From: Desulfobacterales bacterium
GTDB taxonomy: Bacteria; Desulfobacterota; DSM-4660; Desulfatiglandales; Desulfatiglandaceae
Direction: 5' to 3'
DNA: 5,437 bases
Assembly: GCA_022013615.1 (NCBI GenBank)
Contig: JAKLQB010000624.1
Location: 1 to 5,437, forward strand
Part shown: positions 1-4,346 of the stretch, piece after piece
Numbering within the stretch: position 1 is the first letter of the stretch
How the letters are laid out: every line of letters begins with the position of its first letter
The notes under the pieces: generated by a model
Databases searched by the model: none
The model's input: the letters and a program-made list of their open reading frames with translations, nothing else
Told to the model about the DNA's origin: nothing
Position numbers and translations under genes: made by a program

Positions 1-1
1 G

Positions 2-145
2 ATAGAGATGGTGATGCCTGGTGACAATGTGTCGATGGCGGTGAATTTAATTACCCCCATAGCGATGGAGAAGGAGTTGAGGTTTGCCATTCGTGAAGGT
101 GGGAGGACTGTTGGTGCCGGGGTCATCAGCGATATTATTGAGTAA
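2..145 (+). CDS. tuf: Elongation factor Tu, C-terminal 47 residues (partial)
   Basis: This is the 3' end of the EF-Tu gene; its 5' part lies outside the window. EF-Tu is the cytoplasmic GTPase that brings aminoacyl-tRNA to the ribosomal A site. The visible residues cover the end of beta-barrel domain 3, with the conserved stretch MVMPGDNV near the start, then [17 protein letters not shown], and an ending in DIIE before a TAA stop. These are near-invariant in bacterial EF-Tu. The G domain is not visible, so nothing can be said about nucleotide binding or about a second tuf copy. The stop is 17 nt from the rpmG start, so the two genes are probably co-transcribed. The family call is certain. EF-Tu rather than another translational GTPase follows from the domain 3 sequence and the neighbours. 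Confidence 0.97.
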   Translation: MEMVMPGDNVSMAVNLITPIAMEKELRFAIREGGRTVGAGVISDIIE

Positions 146-162
146 AAGGAGACCTTGCAGCA

Positions 163-312
163 ATGCGTGATATAGTTACACTGGCCTGTGAAGGATGCAA
201 GAACAGGAATTATACGGCCACAAAAAATAAACGAAAAACACCAGATAAACTGGCATTTAAAAAATATTGTCCGTTTTGCAGGACCCATACAGTTCATAAG
301 GAAACGAAGTAG
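163..312 (+). CDS. rpmG: 50S ribosomal protein L33, zinc-binding (C+) form
   Basis: A 49-residue ribosomal protein L33, a small component of the large subunit near the E site. Length is typical of the family. Two CxxC pairs are present (Cys9/Cys12 and Cys36/Cys39), so this is the zinc-ribbon (C+) version rather than the cysteine-free one. The intervening segment ([12 protein letters not shown], residues 16-27) and the ending HTVHKETK are typical L33. The ATG at 163 is preceded by AAGGAG at 146-151, directly after the tuf stop, with an 11-nt spacer. The gene sits between tuf and tRNA-Trp, a common arrangement upstream of secE-nusG. An overlapping 61-codon frame from 188 is only a shadow. C+ L33 proteins are often part of zinc-dependent paralogue switching in other bacteria. 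No second copy or regulator site is visible here. Confidence 0.96.
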   Translation: MRDIVTLACEGCKNRNYTATKNKRKTPDKLAFKKYCPFCRTHTVHKETK

Positions 313-421
313 CCTGTGTTTGTTTGGTTTATTGATGCTTTTGGGTTTGTTGTTTTCACAAGAATGGCGTTGATGAGATAAACGCAATGAACCCTGCAAA
401 CACAATAAACACAATTTATGC
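313..421 (+). other. Spacer between rpmG and tRNA-Trp with weak nested inverted repeats
   Basis: This 109-nt spacer has no gene. Three short complementary pairs are nested around one centre: TGTGTTTG (315-322) with CAAACACA (397-404), GGGTT (343-347) with AACCC (390-394), and GCGTT (367-371) with AACGC (381-385). Such a fold could guide RNase processing that releases the downstream tRNA from the mRNA, but the stems are short and separated by long unpaired stretches. I see no terminator and no convincing promoter. Confidence 0.35.
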
Positions 422-498
422 AGGCCAGTAGCTCTAACGGCTAGAGCACCGGTCTCCAAATCCGGGTGTTGGGGGTTCGAATCCCTCCTGGCCTGCCA
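422..498 (+). tRNA. trpT: tRNA-Trp (anticodon CCA)
   Basis: A full 77-nt cloverleaf can be drawn. The acceptor stem AGGCCAG (422-428) pairs perfectly with CTGGCCT (488-494), followed by discriminator G495 and a genomically encoded CCA (496-498). The D stem is GCTC/GAGC (431-434/444-447). The anticodon arm is 449-465 with loop 454-460 and anticodon CCA at 456-458, which reads UGG. The variable loop is 5 nt (466-470). The T arm is 471-487 with loop TTCGAAT. G73 and the CCGG-rich anticodon stem match bacterial tryptophan tRNAs. Two oddities: position 14 is U (435) rather than the usual A, and position 31·39 (453·461) is a U·U mismatch at the bottom of the anticodon stem. Six T residues follow directly (499-504). 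The gene is probably processed from a tuf-rpmG-tRNA or longer transcript. Confidence 0.96.
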
Positions 499-580
499 TT
501 TTTTGCATGTTCTAGCGAAGCCAAGGCCTCAAACCGACGAGTTTGCGTGCGTTTGTCAAAATTTTTGCTTGAAGCGTAGA

Positions 581-659
581 GATGCTGGATGCTCGATGCT
601 GGATAAAGGAAAAAGAAATCCTTTAAAAATCCAGCATCCAGAGGCCAGTATCCAGTATC
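581..659 (+). repeat. Heptamer-phased inverted repeat (GATGCTG / ATCCAGN type)
   Basis: The left arm is built of consecutive 7-nt units: GATGCTG (581-587), GATGCTC (588-594), GATGCTG (595-601), then GATAAAG. The right arm carries the complementary units ATCCAGC (629-635), ATCCAGA (636-642), GGCCAGT (643-649), ATCCAGT (650-656), then ATC. The core is a strong hairpin: GATGCTGGAT (595-604) pairs with ATCCAGCATC (629-638), and AAAGGA (605-610) pairs with TCCTTT (619-624) around an A-rich 8-nt loop. I recognise no insertion sequence, and no target duplication is obvious. In the secE transcript, or in read-through from the tRNA, it would form a stable stem-loop. Confidence 0.85.
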
Positions 660-697
660 ACGGGTTAAGTAGCTGGAATTATAAATTTTTCAAAAAC

Positions 698-729
698 TTG
701 ACACAAATGTTAAGATCTTGATCTATATA
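698..729 (+). promoter_or_regulatory. Candidate sigma-70-type promoter for secE
   Basis: A perfect -35 hexamer TTGACA lies at 698-703. The -10 element is less clear: TCTATA (722-727, 18-nt spacer) or TATATA (724-729, 20-nt spacer) are the best choices, each matching the consensus only partly. Transcription would begin only about 6-10 nt before the secE ATG at 744, leaving almost no leader. A short-leader transcript, or read-through from upstream, would then have to serve secE. This is inference from motif matches only. Confidence 0.4.
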
Positions 730-743
730 GACGGCTAATTGAT

Positions 744-1118
744 ATGAAAAAACAGAGCCAGAGACCAAAGAAAAAACGACCAAAGAAAAAGGACACCATC
801 ACAAAGAAAACTGAGGGCGTGGATTCAAATGTAAAGCCGCTGCCAAAAGAGATGGTTCAACAAAAGCCTGTCCGGACGAACTCGAAAAAAGTATCTGAAA
901 AAAAGGTGACAGGGGACCGTTCCATTAAGAAATATGTTGGTAAAGCGAGCCAGTTTTTCAGAGAAGCAAAGATGGAGTTAAAGAAGGTCAAGTGGCCCAC
1001 GCGAAAGGAATTGTTGGCCTCCACGGCTGTTGTGATCGTTCTTACGCTTATCGTTGCTTTATTCTTAGGTCTGGTGGATTTTGGCCTCATAAAAATTCTA
1101 AAGAATGTTTTGGGATAG
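744..1118 (+). CDS. secE: Protein translocase subunit SecE, with long Lys-rich N-terminus
   Basis: SecE is the small essential membrane subunit that clamps SecY in the SecYEG export channel of the inner membrane. The 124-residue product has a conserved C-terminal SecE core: an amphipathic helix with FFREAKMELKKVKWPTRKE (residues 71-89) and one transmembrane helix at about residues 92-112. This is the single-TM form. Residues 1-60 are very rich in Lys, predicted disordered and not part of the conserved family core; single-TM SecE is often only about 60-70 residues. The ATG at 744 is the only sensible in-frame start, because the same frame has a stop at 711, yet no Shine-Dalgarno is visible. 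Its place directly before nusG is the classical secE-nusG order, though here a 260-nt repeat-filled gap separates them. The core call is secure. Confidence 0.95.
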   Translation: MKKQSQRPKKKRPKKKDTITKKTEGVDSNVKPLPKEMVQQKPVRTNSKKVSEKKVTGDRSIKKYVGKASQFFREAKMELKKVKWPTRKELLASTAVVIVLTLIVALFLGLVDFGLIKILKNVLG

Positions 1119-1124
1119 AGTTAA

Positions 1125-1361
1125 GAATTGACTATTGACTATTGAAAATTGTCCATTATTGATCGTCAATAGTGATGTTTTTGTAAAAAGTCATATAACC
1201 GGTCATTGCAAGGAGCGAAGCGACTAAGTAATCCTCTGATTTCAAACTGTTACAATAAATGAGATTGCCTTGTCCCGCTAATAGCATTACTCGCAATGAC
1301 ATGCCGGTTGGCTTTTTACAAGTACATCAATGGTCAATAGTCAATCGTCAATAGTCAATTA
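1125..1361 (+). repeat. Triple-nested palindromic element between secE and nusG
   Basis: Three different inverted repeats are nested around one centre and fill almost the whole gap. The outer arms are heptamer arrays: GAATTGA, CTATTGA, CTATTGA, AAATTGT, CCATTAT (1125-1159) on the left and TCAATGG, TCAATAG, TCAATCG, TCAATAG, TCAATTA (1327-1361) on the right, including a perfect 14-nt pair 1126-1139/1347-1360. The middle arms are TGTAAAAAG (1182-1190) and CTTTTTACA (1312-1320), plus AACCGG/CCGGTT (1197-1202/1304-1309). The inner arms are GTCATTGC (1202-1209) and GCAATGAC (1293-1300). No open frame of note lies inside. It looks like a non-autonomous palindromic element (REP- or MITE-like) lodged in, or bounded by, a heptamer repeat. 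Confidence 0.88.
1202..1300 (+). repeat. Inner GTCATTGC...GCAATGAC palindromic repeat
   Basis: This is the core of the nested element. The left arm reads GTCATTGC, then AAGGAGCGAAGCGAC, then TAAGTAATCCTC. The right arm reads GAGATTGCCTTG and ends in CTCGCAATGAC. It closely resembles a palindromic repeat I know from many environmental bacterial genomes, whose usual form begins GTCATTGCGAGGAGCGAAGCGA and ends in its complement. The right arm here is longer and degenerate between 1271 and 1292, which suggests an old, decaying copy. The family attribution is from memory and was not searched. Confidence 0.7.
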
Positions 1362-1378
1362 ATAAATCAGGTGTTGGT

Positions 1379-1909
1379 GTGGATCAAAGTTGGTATATAG
1401 TTCATACTTATTCAGGTTTTGAGAACAAGGTAAAAAAGAACCTGGAAGAGAGAGTAAAAACACTCGGGAAGGAAGAGTTTTTCGGCCAGATTGTTGTCCC
1501 TACTGAACAGGTAATGGAGCTGCGAGGCGGTCAGAAAAAAACCTCTTCCAGAAAGTTTTTTCCGGGATACATTCTCGTCCAAATGATCTTGAATGAAGAG
1601 ACCTGGCATATAGTAAGGAATACCGCCAAGGTGACAGGATTTATTGGTGGAGAGGTTAAACCCACACCTATTCCTAATGAAGAGGCAGAGCAAATTCTCC
1701 ATCAGATGGAAGAGGGTGTGAGCAAACCAAAACCAAAGTACCGTTTTGATGAGGGGGATGAGGTCAGAGTAATTGATGGACCTTTCAATAACTTCCAGGG
1801 AGTTGTGGAAGAAATTAAGCCGGACAAAGAGAGATTGAGAGTTCTTATCACCATATTTGGACGCGCAACGCCTGTAGAACTGGATTTTATTCAGGTAAAT
1901 AAGGTTTAA
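1379..1909 (+). CDS. nusG: Transcription termination/antitermination protein NusG
   Basis: NusG binds RNA polymerase through its N-terminal domain to suppress pausing, and links it to ribosomal S10 or to Rho through its KOW domain. The 176-residue product is of normal length. The NGN domain spans about residues 3-112, with [11 protein letters not shown] near the start, then VPTE (40-43), ELRGGQKK (47-54) and [12 protein letters not shown] (58-69). The KOW domain spans about 123-176, with [18 protein letters not shown] and the ending [15 protein letters not shown]. The start is GTG at 1379: [10 protein letters not shown] aligns with the family there, and AGGTG (1369-1373) lies 5 nt upstream. 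A non-ATG start with a short Shine-Dalgarno differs from the neighbouring genes. The right arm of the palindromic element ends 17 nt before the start. The gene is followed after 12 nt by rplK, so nusG-rplK-rplA probably form one unit. Confidence 0.97.
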   Translation: MDQSWYIVHTYSGFENKVKKNLEERVKTLGKEEFFGQIVVPTEQVMELRGGQKKTSSRKFFPGYILVQMILNEETWHIVRNTAKVTGFIGGEVKPTPIPNEEAEQILHQMEEGVSKPKPKYRFDEGDEVRVIDGPFNNFQGVVEEIKPDKERLRVLITIFGRATPVELDFIQVNKV

Positions 1910-1921
1910 AAGAGGTTAATC

Positions 1922-2350
1922 ATGGCAAAGAAGGTCATTGGGGCTATCAAGCTTCAGGTGAAAGGAGGACAGGCTAATCCGTCACCACCCATCGGTCCTG
2001 CGTTAGGACAGCACGGTGTCAATATCGCAGAGTTTTGCAAGTCATTCAATGCAAAGACACAGGATCAACTGGGCACGGTTATTCCTGTTATTATTACGAT
2101 TTACGCTGACAGATCTTTTTCCTTTATCACTAAGACCCCTCCAGCCGCGGTCCTTCTAAAGCAGGTGGCAAAAATAGCCAAGGGTTCAGCAGAACCAAAC
2201 CGAGAAAAAGTGGCAAATGTGACTCGAAAACAGGTGGAGGAAATTGCAAAGCGCAAGTTTGACGATTTGAATGCTTACGATTTAGAGGCTGCCGGTAAAA
2301 TAATTGAGGGTACGGCAAGAAGTATGGGTATTACGGTTAGCGAATCTTGA
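1922..2350 (+). CDS. rplK: 50S ribosomal protein L11
   Basis: L11 forms the base of the ribosomal stalk with L10 on the GTPase-associated region of 23S rRNA, and is the site through which RelA-type stringent signalling senses uncharged tRNA. The 142-residue product matches the family length. The N-terminal domain carries the Pro-rich stretch [17 protein letters not shown] (residues 19-35), the segment contacted by thiopeptide antibiotics in other species. The C-terminal RNA-binding domain carries [11 protein letters not shown] (70-80) and the signature region [17 protein letters not shown] (102-118). The ATG at 1922 has GAGG at 1912-1915, placed directly after the nusG stop. rplA follows after 19 nt. 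No anomaly is seen. Confidence 0.98.
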   Translation: MAKKVIGAIKLQVKGGQANPSPPIGPALGQHGVNIAEFCKSFNAKTQDQLGTVIPVIITIYADRSFSFITKTPPAAVLLKQVAKIAKGSAEPNREKVANVTRKQVEEIAKRKFDDLNAYDLEAAGKIIEGTARSMGITVSES

Positions 2351-2369
2351 TATGAGAGGAAGGTCAGGT

Positions 2370-3077
2370 ATGGGCCGGGTAGGTAAAAAACACAAGGATA
2401 GTGTTCAAAAAATTGATAGACTCACGAAATACAATTTCGAAGAGGCAGTTCAACTGGCAATAGACTGTGCGCATGCTAAATTTGACGAAAGCGTGGATCT
2501 GGCTGTTAGATTGGGGGTGGATCCAAGGCATGCCGATCAAATGGTTAGAGGTGCCGTCGTTTTGCCCAACGGTGTGGGAAAAGACGTCCGTGTGGCCGCT
2601 TTTGCCAAGGGCGAAAAAGAGAAAGAGGCCCTTGAAGCAGGTGCAGATTACGCAGGTTCGGATGAACTTGTAGAAAAAATTCAGAAAGGATGGCTTGAAT
2701 TCGACAAGGCAATTGCCACACCGGACATGATGGGTTCTGTTGGAAAACTGGGACGTATTTTGGGTCCGAGAGGCATGATGCCGAACGCCAAACTGGGTAC
2801 TGTCACATTTGATATAGCGAGGGTAGTGAAGGAGATTAAGGCGGGAAAGATAGATTTCAAAGTTGAAAAAACTGGCATCATTCACGCCTCGATGGGCAAA
2901 GTTTCATTTGGTGTGGAAAAGCTTTTGGAGAACATTGCTGCTTTTGTGGATACGATTCTGCGATTGAAACCTCCCACGAGCAAAGGGACCTATCTCAGAA
3001 GTATGGGCATCTCTACCTGTATGGGCCCGGGAATCAAGATAGAGCCCGCATACGTTAAGGATCTCTTAAATAAATAA
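2370..3077 (+). CDS. rplA: 50S ribosomal protein L1
   Basis: L1 binds 23S rRNA at the mobile L1 stalk, which releases E-site tRNA, and in many bacteria represses its own rplK-rplA mRNA. The chosen product is 235 residues, normal for the family. It starts [10 protein letters not shown] and contains [11 protein letters not shown] (112-122), [21 protein letters not shown] (127-146), the classic L1 signature region, and the C-terminal [21 protein letters not shown]. The frame stays open upstream to 2304, overlapping rplK, and another in-frame ATG lies at 2352. I choose 2370 because AGGAAGG (2357-2363) lies 6 nt upstream and the protein then begins as in homologues. Feedback by L1 would act near the rplK start. 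I did not find a clear L1 site there. Confidence 0.97.
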   Translation: MGRVGKKHKDSVQKIDRLTKYNFEEAVQLAIDCAHAKFDESVDLAVRLGVDPRHADQMVRGAVVLPNGVGKDVRVAAFAKGEKEKEALEAGADYAGSDELVEKIQKGWLEFDKAIATPDMMGSVGKLGRILGPRGMMPNAKLGTVTFDIARVVKEIKAGKIDFKVEKTGIIHASMGKVSFGVEKLLENIAAFVDTILRLKPPTSKGTYLRSMGISTCMGPGIKIEPAYVKDLLNK

Positions 3078-3207
3078 CATCACGAAAATTCAAGGATATT
3101 GAGAATAAAGGCATAGCCCCGCAAGCTGGGGACTGTAAAAAATTGTGAACTGATTCTATAACCACCTGATTGAGCATCGCTCAATAGGGGTAGTAGTATA
3201 CCTTTTA
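3078..3207 (+). other. 5' part of the rplA-rplJ gap: two hairpins, no gene
   Basis: This stretch lies between the rplA stop and the L10 leader. It holds a hairpin CCCC/GGGG (3117-3120/3128-3131) with a 7-nt loop, and a very regular hairpin ATTGAGC/GCTCAAT (3169-3175/3179-3185) whose loop is just ATC. That second stem can be extended by CCT/AGG (3165-3167/3186-3188) around a bulged G. Neither is followed by a T tract that would make it an obvious intrinsic terminator; a TTTT at 3203-3206 is too distant. TATAAC at 3157-3162 resembles a -10 box but lacks a good -35. A promoter for rplJL or an RNA-processing site here is possible but unproven. Confidence 0.5.
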
Positions 3208-3339
3208 GTCAAAGACAGTAGGTGCCGTGAAAGCCGGTGGGGGCCAAATTTGCCCAAAAACGGTGATTACGTGCTTAAATAGTAAGCCTGCCGAGACTGA
3301 TACAGGGTGATTTCTTTTTTTTGCACCTCTGTCTTTGAC
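3208..3339 (+). promoter_or_regulatory. Ribosomal protein L10 leader (autoregulatory mRNA structure) of rplJ-rplL
   Basis: The sequence shows hallmarks of the bacterial L10 leader: GACAGTAGGTGCC (3214-3226), a long internal hairpin, GCTTAAAT (3273-3280) and GCCTGCCGAGA (3286-3296). In the L10-binding fold GTAGG (3218-3222) pairs with CCTGC (3287-3291). The internal hairpin uses CGTGA/TTACG (3226-3230/3267-3271), CCG/CGG (3234-3236/3261-3263) and GGGC/GCCC (3241-3244/3252-3255). In this family the L10-L7/L12 complex binds the leader and represses translation of rplJL. A second, mutually exclusive 17-bp helix is also possible: GTCAAAGACAG plus AGGTGC (3208-3225, one bulged T at 3219) with GCACCT plus CTGTCTTTGAC (3323-3339). 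The T8 run at 3315-3322 has only a weak 4-bp stem before it, so I do not call a terminator. Confidence 0.85.
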
Positions 3340-3357
3340 ATATCTATTGTCGAGCAG

Positions 3358-3367
3358 AGAGGAGGTG
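3358..3367 (+). promoter_or_regulatory. Near-perfect Shine-Dalgarno of rplJ, with an upstream anti-SD segment
   Basis: AGAGGAGGTG sits 3 nt before the rplJ ATG when counted from its last base, with the GGAGG core at 3361-3365. Its GAGGTG (3362-3367) is exactly complementary to CACCTC at 3324-3329, upstream in the leader. The site can therefore be sequestered in a hairpin when that segment is not otherwise paired. It also decides the rplJ start at 3371 over the in-frame upstream extension that begins at 3335. Confidence 0.75.
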
Positions 3368-3370
3368 AAT

Positions 3371-3895
3371 ATGAATAGAGAAGAGAAAGAGAAGCTTGTC
3401 GCCGATTTTGGCAGCCGCTTTGAGAAAGCAGAGGGGACTTTTCTTGTAGACTACCAGGGCCTCAATGTGGAAGCCATGAATCGATTGAGAAAAGGGCTCA
3501 AAGAAGTGGGCGCTGAATTTCAGGTAGTAAAAAACAGGCTTTTGAAGTTGGCCTGCAAGGGAACCGATACAGCGGTGTTGGCAGATCAAATGAAGGGACC
3601 CTCAGGTATCGCGATGACATATGAGGATGTGGTTAGTCCCGCTAAGGTTCTGGTCGAGTTCTCGAAGAAATTTAAACAATTCGAAATTAAAAGCGGCCAG
3701 GTTTCAGGCAGGGCAATCGACGCGGAAGCCATAAGAAGGTTGGCGGAATTACCGGGCAAAGACATACTTCTGGCCCAGGTTTTATCCGCCATGCAGGGGG
3801 TTCCCTCGGCGTTGGTCAGGGTTTTAAATGGAGTTATTTTACAACTGTTGAATGTGTTAAAAGCCATTCAGCAGGAAAAAGAAGAGTCCGCTTGA
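3371..3895 (+). CDS. rplJ: 50S ribosomal protein L10
   Basis: L10 anchors the L7/L12 dimers to the base of the ribosomal stalk and is the repressor of its own operon. The 174-residue product is typical in length. The N-terminal rRNA-binding domain runs from MNREEKEKLV through TFLVDYQGL (23-31), NRLRKGLKEVGAEFQVVKN (37-55) and KGPSGIAMTYED (75-86). The C-terminal part (about 135-174) is the helical spine that binds L7/L12 dimers. The start at 3371 is supported by the strong Shine-Dalgarno and by homology; the frame extends to 3335, but that adds 12 residues overlapping the leader. The gene is preceded by the L10 leader and followed after 36 nt by rplL, the usual regulatory pair. Confidence 0.98.
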   Translation: MNREEKEKLVADFGSRFEKAEGTFLVDYQGLNVEAMNRLRKGLKEVGAEFQVVKNRLLKLACKGTDTAVLADQMKGPSGIAMTYEDVVSPAKVLVEFSKKFKQFEIKSGQVSGRAIDAEAIRRLAELPGKDILLAQVLSAMQGVPSALVRVLNGVILQLLNVLKAIQQEKEESA

Positions 3896-3931
3896 TGCGT
3901 GACGAGAAATGATGGAGGTTGAAAGTAAGAT

Positions 3932-4318
3932 ATGGCAGAAAAAATAAAAAAGGAAGATGTTATTGAATATATTTCGAACATGACCGTTCTTGATCTTTCA
4001 GAGTTTGTAAAGGAACTGGAAGAAAAATTTGGGGTAAGTGCTGCAGCTCCCATGGCCATGGCAGCGGCAGCGCCGGCCGAAGCAGCACAAGCAGAGGCCG
4101 TTGAGCAGACGGAGTTTGATGTGGTGTTGTCTGCTGTTGGGGACAAGAAAATCCAGGTTATCAAGGCTGTCCGCGCCATTACAAGTCTGGGCCTTAAAGA
4201 GGCTAAGGCAGTTGTAGACAGCGTGCCTGGCCCCGTAAAAGAAGGAGTCTCCAAGGATGAGGCAGAAAGTATCAAGAGTCAGCTTGAGGAAGCGGGTGCT
4301 ACCGCCGAGATCAAGTAG
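3932..4318 (+). CDS. rplL: 50S ribosomal protein L7/L12
   Basis: L7/L12 forms the multi-copy flexible stalk that recruits and activates translational GTPases, including EF-Tu. The 128-residue acidic product has the expected three parts: an N-terminal dimerisation and L10-binding domain (about 1-35, EKFGVSAAA at its end), an Ala/Pro-rich hinge (about 36-57), and the C-terminal factor-binding domain (about 60-128) with [29 protein letters not shown]-like [15 protein letters not shown], and [10 protein letters not shown]. The GGAGG ribosome site (3914-3918) lies 13 nt from the ATG, longer than the optimum, although this protein is normally made in several-fold excess over L10. It belongs to the rplJ-rplL unit under the L10 leader. 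Confidence 0.98.
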   Translation: MAEKIKKEDVIEYISNMTVLDLSEFVKELEEKFGVSAAAPMAMAAAAPAEAAQAEAVEQTEFDVVLSAVGDKKIQVIKAVRAITSLGLKEAKAVVDSVPGPVKEGVSKDEAESIKSQLEEAGATAEIK

Positions 4319-4329
4319 GGGCTGCTGTA

Positions 4330-4346
4330 AGCCGAAGGCTGCGGCT
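4330..4346 (+). other. Short hairpin after rplL (possible attenuator)
   Basis: AGCCG (4330-4334) pairs with CGGCT (4342-4346) around a 7-nt loop, 12 nt after the rplL stop. T runs follow at 4360-4364 and 4370-4376, too far from the stem for a standard intrinsic terminator. In Escherichia coli the rplL-rpoB gap holds an attenuator that lowers rpoB expression relative to the ribosomal genes. Whether this weak hairpin plays that part is inference only. Confidence 0.3.

Larger units (their letters stand above)
499..743 (+). other. Non-coding gap between tRNA-Trp and secE
   Basis: This 245-nt gap holds no credible gene. In order it contains a T6 run directly after the tRNA CCA (499-504), a small hairpin CAAAC/GTTTG (530-534/541-545), the heptamer-based palindrome at 581-659, and a candidate promoter at 698-729 just before secE. 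The 72-codon open frame at 503-721 runs through the palindrome, starts at the tRNA-proximal T run, lacks a ribosome-binding site and resembles no family I know, so I treat it as chance. Confidence 0.8.

Noticed and set aside
188..373. 61-codon + strand frame overlapping rpmG
   Set aside because: It overlaps the well-supported L33 gene in another frame and has no recognisable sequence.
581..659. CRISPR-like array
   Set aside because: Units are only 7 nt, tandem without spacers, and arranged as inverted arms; there are no cas genes in the window.
503..721. 72-codon open frame on the + strand between tRNA-Trp and secE
   Set aside because: It runs through the palindromic repeat, has no ribosome-binding site, and its composition reflects the repeat and flanking AT-rich sequence rather than a protein.
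1228..1256. TACAAT (1251-1256) as a -10 for a nusG promoter inside the palindrome
   Set aside because: The matching -35 position reads GTAATC, a poor match; the box lies in the loop of the repeat and may be chance.
2304..2369. Upstream extension of rplA overlapping rplK
   Set aside because: The ATG at 2370 has a good Shine-Dalgarno and matches the family's N-terminus; the extra 22 residues are out-of-frame rplK sequence.
2364..2885. 173-codon minus-strand frame opposite rplA
   Set aside because: Antisense shadow of a highly conserved gene; the product is rich in Cys, His and Phe and looks like random translation. The same holds for the other minus-strand frames opposite nusG, rplK, rplJ, rplL and rpoB.
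3134..3162. Promoter with -10 TATAAC (3157-3162) upstream of rplJ
   Set aside because: The -10 match is good, but no acceptable -35 lies 16-18 nt upstream (TGTAAA at best), so I did not list it as a feature.
3287..3322. Intrinsic terminator before the T8 run in the rplJ leader
   Set aside because: The only stem before the T run is CCTG/CAGG (3287-3290/3303-3306), 4 bp with a 12-nt loop and 8 nt from the T run, too weak for an intrinsic terminator.
3335..3363. TTGACA at 3335-3340 as a -35 element for rplJ
   Set aside because: It is the 3' strand of the long leader helix, and no -10 lies at the right distance; the sequence there is the GA-rich Shine-Dalgarno.
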